From Paenibacillus sp. XY044 (lineage in GTDB: Bacteria > Bacillota > Bacilli > Paenibacillales > Paenibacillaceae), in the NCBI RefSeq assembly GCF_002257645.1, contig NZ_NQMO01000004.1:518878-582877 (forward strand): 64,000 nt of DNA. The letters are read 5' to 3'. Position 1 is the first letter of the stretch. The number at the start of each line of letters is the position of its first letter. Below the pieces are notes generated by a model, which was not told where the DNA came from, searched no databases, and was given only the letters and a program-made list of their open reading frames with translations. This document shows positions 59,673-64,000 of this stretch, piece after piece. Position numbers and translations under genes: made by a program.

Positions 59673-61199
59673 GTGAGCACAGTTGAGTATTTGCTGCATG
59701 GACTAGGGACCGCGATGCAGTGGCATAATCTGGTCTTCGTATTTTTTGGCGTATTAATCGGTACCGTCGTTGGCGTTCTGCCCGGCATCGGTCCCATGAG
59801 CGGCGTGGCACTGCTTATTCCGATAACTGCAACCATGACATCGGGTCTGAGTCCTGAAGAAGCAGCCACAAGCTCAATTATCCTACTGGCCGGTGTGTAC
59901 TACGGCGCGATGTACGGCGGGTCCACTACTTCGATACTGCTCAATACCCCCGGCGAATCCTCGTCTGTTGTCACGACATTGGACGGATACCAAATGGCGA
60001 AGCAGGGACGAGCGGGAGCGGCGTTGGCGATATCGGCCATCGGTTCGTTCGCCGCAGGCATCATCTCCTTGGTTGGACTTATCTGCCTGGCCCGCCCATT
60101 ATCGGCGGTTGCGATCAAGTTTGGTCCTGCAGAATATTTTTCGTTGATGGTGCTTGGACTGCTTGCCATAAGCGGTCTGGCCGGCAAATCGATGGTCAAG
60201 GCGCTGATAATGACAGCGTTCGGACTGCTTCTCGCGACGATCGGGATCGACAGCGTATCCGGTGTAGAGCGGTTTACCTTCGGGATTCCTGAGCTTTATC
60301 AGGGACTGGAATTTTTGACGATTGCCGTAGGCATGTTTGCGGTAGGGGAAGTGTTTAAGACCATTTTGGAGCGGGACAATAACGACGGAGAAATCGCAAA
60401 AATCAGCCGTATTCTGCCGACGAAGCAGGATATGAAGGATAGCGCTGCACCGATCGCCCGCGGTTCCATTCTAGGTTTCTTTATAGGCCTGCTGCCAGGA
60501 GCAGGGGCCATTCTAGCATCCTTTTTTGCATATATTGTTGAAAAGAAGATCAGCAGACATCCCGAGAAATTCGGGAAAGGCGCTATCGAGGGGGTAGCGT
60601 CGCCGGAATCGGCGAATAATGCGGCTTCCGGAGGTGCCATGATCCCACTGCTCAGTCTGGGGATTCCGTCTTCCGGTACGACGGCGATTTTGATGGGTGC
60701 TTTTATTATGTACAATGTGCAGCCGGGTCCCTTGCTGTTTCAGGATCATCCCCAGTTGGCATGGGGGGTTATTGCGAGTATGTTCGTCGGCAATCTCATG
60801 CTGCTGATTCTCAATATGCCTCTAGTCAAGCTGTTCGCGAAGGTGATCGAAACGCCTGCTAAATATTTAATTCCTTTGATTATCGTCTTTTCGGTCTTCG
60901 GGGTGTACGCCGTCCAGTATTCGACATTCGATCTATTGTTAATTATGGGTTGCGGCGTCGTTGGGTATGTGTTGTCCAAAAACGACTTTCCGCTTGCGCC
61001 TCTCGTGCTCGGACTTATTCTCGGACCTATGATGGAGAATAACATGCGGCGCGCGCTTACGATTTCCAACGGCGATTTTATGATATTCCTTCAGAAGCCG
61101 GTTTCCCTGGTATTTCTGTTTATTGGACTGTTATGGATTACGATCCCGTTGATCCTGAAGCTGAAAGGCAAGAAGGTTCTTGTTAATGAGGAAGGCTAG
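59673..61199 (+). CDS. Tripartite tricarboxylate transporter large permease TctA
   Basis: A 508-residue membrane protein with about 12 helices. Family segments: VLPGIGPMSGVALLIPIT (the loop conserved in TctA), YGAMYGGSTTSILLNTPGESSSVVT, and SPESANNAASGGAMIPLLSLGIPSSGTTA. GTG start at 59673 behind AGGGGG, 11 bp after tctB. Uses an ion gradient to import the substrate captured by TctC. Confidence 0.94.
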   Translation: MSTVEYLLHGLGTAMQWHNLVFVFFGVLIGTVVGVLPGIGPMSGVALLIPITATMTSGLSPEEAATSSIILLAGVYYGAMYGGSTTSILLNTPGESSSVVTTLDGYQMAKQGRAGAALAISAIGSFAAGIISLVGLICLARPLSAVAIKFGPAEYFSLMVLGLLAISGLAGKSMVKALIMTAFGLLLATIGIDSVSGVERFTFGIPELYQGLEFLTIAVGMFAVGEVFKTILERDNNDGEIAKISRILPTKQDMKDSAAPIARGSILGFFIGLLPGAGAILASFFAYIVEKKISRHPEKFGKGAIEGVASPESANNAASGGAMIPLLSLGIPSSGTTAILMGAFIMYNVQPGPLLFQDHPQLAWGVIASMFVGNLMLLILNMPLVKLFAKVIETPAKYLIPLIIVFSVFGVYAVQYSTFDLLLIMGCGVVGYVLSKNDFPLAPLVLGLILGPMMENNMRRALTISNGDFMIFLQKPVSLVFLFIGLLWITIPLILKLKGKKVLVNEEG

Positions 61200-61207
61200 G
61201 AAAGGAA

Positions 61208-61870
61208 ATGTCATTTATGGATATGGAGTGGCTGCTTCTCGGTCTTTTGAAAATTATTGTTATTAATATCGTGCTGAGCGGCGATAACGCTGTCGTTATC
61301 GCTCTCGCTTGCAAACACCTGCCGCCCGAACAGAGGAAGAAGGCGATATTCCTTGGCAGTTCCGGTGCGATTGTTCTCCGCTTTGTACTGACCATTGCTG
61401 CCGTTTGGCTGCTGCAGATTCCTTTCGTACAGTTGACGGGAGGCATTATGCTGCTCTGGATTGCGCTCAAACTCATGTCCGGCGAAGAAGGAGAGGAAAA
61501 GCTTGAAGCAAGCGCCCACCTCGGAAGAGCCATCAAAACCATTATGATCGCCGATCTGGTGATGAGCCTTGATAATGTGGTAGCGGTGGCCGGAGCGGCG
61601 TCAGGGAATTACGTCTTAATCGCCGTCGGACTTGCAGTTAGTATCCCATTAATTATTTGGGGCAGCAGACTGCTAATGTCTCTAATGAACAAATTTCCGG
61701 TCATCGTTATTCTTGGCGTTGCGCTTCTCGGCTACACAGCGGGCGAAATGATCCTAAAAGAAAAGAGGTTCGCCGGTTTTATGGAAGCTTTACCTCATGT
61801 TTTTTACATCATCATCCCGTTGGTGCTCGCCGTTTTGGTTGTCCTTGGGGGGAGATTGATGCAGCACTAG
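61208..61870 (+). CDS. TerC family membrane protein (YjbE-like, possible Mn exporter)
   Basis: A 220-residue protein with about seven helices. TerC marks include LSGDNAVVIALACKHLP and, in the second half, LVMSLDNVVAVAGAASGNY, both with acidic pairs in the membrane. YjbE- and YceF-type members export manganese and are usually led by the yybP-ykoY riboswitch; none is visible here and the gene instead sits 8 bp after tctA. AGGAAAGGA precedes the ATG. The next gene is the Mn-dependent malic enzyme. Confidence 0.88.
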   Translation: MSFMDMEWLLLGLLKIIVINIVLSGDNAVVIALACKHLPPEQRKKAIFLGSSGAIVLRFVLTIAAVWLLQIPFVQLTGGIMLLWIALKLMSGEEGEEKLEASAHLGRAIKTIMIADLVMSLDNVVAVAGAASGNYVLIAVGLAVSIPLIIWGSRLLMSLMNKFPVIVILGVALLGYTAGEMILKEKRFAGFMEALPHVFYIIIPLVLAVLVVLGGRLMQH

Positions 61871-62038
61871 CGTCAGATGCATGAATCCCGGAGCAATCCG
61901 GGCGCAAGTACCTCACAAAGGTAAATGATTAACTTATATTTTAACGGATCTGATTAGGAAGTGGCCAAGAGGCGATAAAAAAGGTGTTATCTGGCGCGGC
62001 CTATTGGTTGAAATTTGATGATGGGGAGCGTGGGAGAT

Positions 62039-63457
62039 ATGGCTGTGCCGAAATCGGGGAGCACGAATATCGTCGTCCGGGTGGAAATGGACAAGGCCTC
62101 GGCTGCATTTGGAAGGATCGCTATGGCGATCGGGGATTCAGGGGGAGATATTGTCGCCATTGATGTCAGCGGGACGGGAAAGGTCACTACGATTCGGGAC
62201 CTGACGGTCAATATCACGGATACGGGAACGAAAGATCTAATTGTACAGGTTTTGGATAAACTTCCCGGCGTCAAGGTTCTGCAGGTTTCTGACCAGACAT
62301 TCCTGATGCATTTGGGAGGGAAAATTGAGGTGACACCGAAAATGGCCATCAAATCGCGGGATGATCTGTCACGAGTTTATACTCCCGGTGTTGCCAGTGT
62401 ATGTATGGCAATTCATGAGGACCCTTCCAGTGCCCACACCCTTACCATCAAACGCAACACGATTGCAGTGGTGTCAGATGGGAGTGCCGTGCTCGGGCTC
62501 GGAAACATCGGTCCACTTGCCGCAATGCCCGTGATGGAAGGGAAAGCGATGCTGTTCAAGCAGCTGGCGGGTGTTGATGCCTTCCCCATCTGTCTGGACT
62601 CGCAGGATACGGAGGAAATTATCGCGACGATTAAACGGATTGCTCCGGCCTTTGGAGGTATCAATCTGGAAGACATCTCGTCTCCGCGCTGCTTTGAAAT
62701 TGAACGGCGGCTGATCCAGGAGTTGGACATTCCTATTTTTCATGATGATCAGCATGGGACGGCTGTCGTTCTGTTGGCAGGCCTCTATAATGCAGTTAAA
62801 TTGGTCGGGAAGAGGCTCGAGGATTGCAAGATCGTGCTGTGCGGCATCGGTGCAGCCGGCATTGCCTGCACCAAAATCCTTCAAGCTGCCGGTGTTACGC
62901 GGATCGTTGGAGTTGATCGGGACGGCGCAATAGTCCGTGGGAACGAATATACTCATGACGCCTGGCGTTGGTACGCGGAGCATACGAATCCGGACAAGGA
63001 GTCGGGGACATTATCGGACGTGATTACGGGTGCTGATATTTTTATCGGTGTGTCAGGACCTGGTATATTAAAGCGAAACGATATCGCTAAGATGGCTTCC
63101 GATCCCATCGTCTTCGCTATGGCGAACCCAACACCGGAAATTGCGCCGGAGGAAGCGGAGGGCATTGTACGGGTAATGGCCACAGGCCGTTCGGATTATC
63201 CGAATCAGATTAACAATGTTCTTTGTTTCCCAGGACTATTTCGCGGAGTACTCGATTGCCGAGCCTCCAGGGTGACCGAGGAGATGAAGATTGCTGCCGC
63301 CATGGCCATTGCTTCGGTTGTGGGGGAGGATGAGCTGAATGAGCAGTATATTATCCCGAGTGTCTTTAATCCTCATGTTGCAGATAAGGTAAAAGAAGCC
63401 GTAATTCAGGCTGCCTATGCCTCAGGAGTGGCAAGGCGAAGGGAACGCGGTATTTAG
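62039..63457 (+). CDS. NAD-dependent malic enzyme with N-terminal ACT domain
   Basis: About 472 residues. N-terminal ACT regulatory domain (about 6-85; STNIVVRVEMDKASAAFGRI), malic enzyme domain with YTPGVASVCMAIHE and SDGSAVLGLGNIGPLAAMPVMEGKAMLFK, Asp/Glu metal ligands in IFHDDQHGT, and the NAD-binding domain with CGIGAAGIACTK. Converts malate to pyruvate and CO2 and requires Mn or Mg. I use ATG 62039 with GGGGAG upstream; ATGs at 62015-62021 are possible. It lies 168 bp after the TerC gene and provides the metabolic step for imported malate or citrate. Confidence 0.93.
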   Translation: MAVPKSGSTNIVVRVEMDKASAAFGRIAMAIGDSGGDIVAIDVSGTGKVTTIRDLTVNITDTGTKDLIVQVLDKLPGVKVLQVSDQTFLMHLGGKIEVTPKMAIKSRDDLSRVYTPGVASVCMAIHEDPSSAHTLTIKRNTIAVVSDGSAVLGLGNIGPLAAMPVMEGKAMLFKQLAGVDAFPICLDSQDTEEIIATIKRIAPAFGGINLEDISSPRCFEIERRLIQELDIPIFHDDQHGTAVVLLAGLYNAVKLVGKRLEDCKIVLCGIGAAGIACTKILQAAGVTRIVGVDRDGAIVRGNEYTHDAWRWYAEHTNPDKESGTLSDVITGADIFIGVSGPGILKRNDIAKMASDPIVFAMANPTPEIAPEEAEGIVRVMATGRSDYPNQINNVLCFPGLFRGVLDCRASRVTEEMKIAAAMAIASVVGEDELNEQYIIPSVFNPHVADKVKEAVIQAAYASGVARRRERGI

Positions 63458-63492
63458 TGATCATTTATCCCATCTTATATTTAATGTGCAGC

Positions 63493-63513
63493 CGCGAGTA
63501 ATCGCGTTTTTTT
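63493..63513 (+). terminator. Terminator of the malic enzyme gene
   Basis: CGCGA-gtaa-TCGCG followed by seven T residues (63507-63513). Confidence 0.85.
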
Positions 63514-63657
63514 CGGTACATGAGAAGTTGAAGATGGAGTGAATCCCAAATGTACGAATTCTTATGTTCTTATTTCATATAGCGGTTGGAAGGTGTCTGT
63601 TAAAATCAAACTGAGCTCCATGTTATAACGTAATATCAATATGGAATATTTTACAAC

Positions 63658-63686
63658 TTGTTATAAAGGTCCAGACGTGGTAAATT
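63658..63686 (+). promoter_or_regulatory. Upstream rRNA promoter candidate (P1)
   Basis: TTGTTA (63658-63663), 17-bp spacer, TAAATT (63681-63686). rrn operons of Bacillota commonly have tandem promoters. The 145 bp between the terminator at 63513 and this site are AT-rich and hold no gene that I can see. Confidence 0.5.
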
Positions 63687-63744
63687 ATAAATCCGGCCGC
63701 TGATAAAGCGCCGGCAAGTAAAAAGAAATTTTTTTAAAAAAAGC

Positions 63745-63773
63745 TTGCAATTAAGAAATGAACATGATATATT
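63745..63773 (+). promoter_or_regulatory. rRNA operon promoter (P2)
   Basis: TTGCAA (63745-63750), 17-bp spacer, TATATT (63768-63773), preceded by an AT-rich UP-element-like tract (TTTTTTTAAAAAAA). About 195 bp before the mature 16S start. Confidence 0.78.
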
Positions 63774-63818
63774 ATAAGAGTTGCTGCTGAAACATAAGGC
63801 GGTAACGAAAACGAAGTT

Positions 63819-63837
63819 TGATCTTTGAAAACTGAAC
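63819..63837 (+). promoter_or_regulatory. rRNA leader boxA antitermination element
   Basis: TGATCTTTGAAAACTGAAC resembles the Bacillus rrn boxA (TGxTCTTTGAAAACT). It recruits NusB/NusE for processive rRNA transcription. Confidence 0.75.
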
Positions 63838-63968
63838 AACGAGTGAGTATACATGCGACGGTCTTCGGACCGGAGCAACTTGAGATTAAATCAATCTCGT
63901 CAGTTTCAAAATGAGCTACAAACTTTCGTTGGAAAGCTACTCCCTTCGGGTGAGCAGATTCTTCCAAC

Positions 63969-64000
63969 TTTATTGGAGAGTTTGATCCTGGCTCAGGACG
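63969..64000 (+). rRNA. 16S ribosomal RNA, 5' end only
   Basis: TTTATTGGAGAG corresponds to the mature 5' end of Bacillus-type 16S rRNA, followed by the universal 27F region (63977-63996). The gene continues beyond the window. Confidence 0.97.

Noticed and set aside
1..64000. CRISPR arrays, tRNA genes, prophage or intact insertion sequences
   Set aside because: No regularly spaced repeats, no tRNA cloverleaf recognised by eye, no integrase, transposase or phage structural genes among the credible reading frames.

Overview
The window looks like chromosome of a Bacillota soil or plant-associated bacterium, most likely Paenibacillus or a close relative. The grounds are moderately GC-rich coding DNA, strong AGGAGG-type ribosome binding sites, many CUT1 sugar ABC transporters without their own ATPase, YesM/YesN-type two-component systems, CcpA (cre), HrcA (CIRCE) and Zur-type operators, and a Bacillus-type 16S rRNA start. 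No insertion sequence, prophage, CRISPR array or tRNA was recognised.

Layout. 1-4557: a small conserved protein, a membrane-anchored beta-lactamase-like serine hydrolase, a divergent HxlR regulator/aldo-keto reductase pair and a nucleotide-sugar-epimerase-like protein. 4679-7784 (minus): a G3E GTPase, a UPF0718 permease and a YcgQ-like protein behind a good Zur box, so probably a zinc-limitation operon. 8087-15821: a ROK sugar kinase, a membrane-anchored unknown, a metallophosphoesterase, the antiterminator GlpP and a complete Ugp-type glycerol-3-phosphate ABC transporter whose leader carries an intrinsic terminator, a plausible GlpP target. 16028-22233: mixed genes, including an ECF sigma factor read in frame into a DUF1835 protein that has its own internal ribosome binding site, a kinase-fold protein, an AraC regulator and a PhyH-type dioxygenase.

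22415-46022 is a large carbohydrate region. It holds a GH63-like glycosidase, a YesM/YesN system behind a perfect cre, and an operon of binding protein, two permeases, LacZ-type beta-galactosidase, SDR dehydrogenase and a GcvPA/GcvPB-like PLP enzyme pair. That pair has lost several canonical glycine-decarboxylase motifs and has no GcvT or GcvH beside it; it is the best candidate here for an undescribed activity. A GH109-like oxidoreductase/glycosidase, a second YesN/YesM pair, a Dabb protein and an LplABC-type transporter follow.

46271-51005: htpG under a perfect CIRCE, a SEC-C protein, a GDSL esterase and an Nfu N-domain protein. 51214-55476: two Gfo/Idh/MocA oxidoreductases and a xylose-isomerase-like protein divergent from an AraC regulator. 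55527-63457: a CitA/DcuS-type sensor and its regulator divergent from a tripartite tricarboxylate transporter (tctCBA), a TerC-family protein and an NAD-malic enzyme, together a di/tricarboxylate utilisation locus. 63658-64000: rRNA operon promoters, boxA and the first bases of 16S rRNA. Gene starts were chosen from visible ribosome binding sites and often differ from the longest reading frame.
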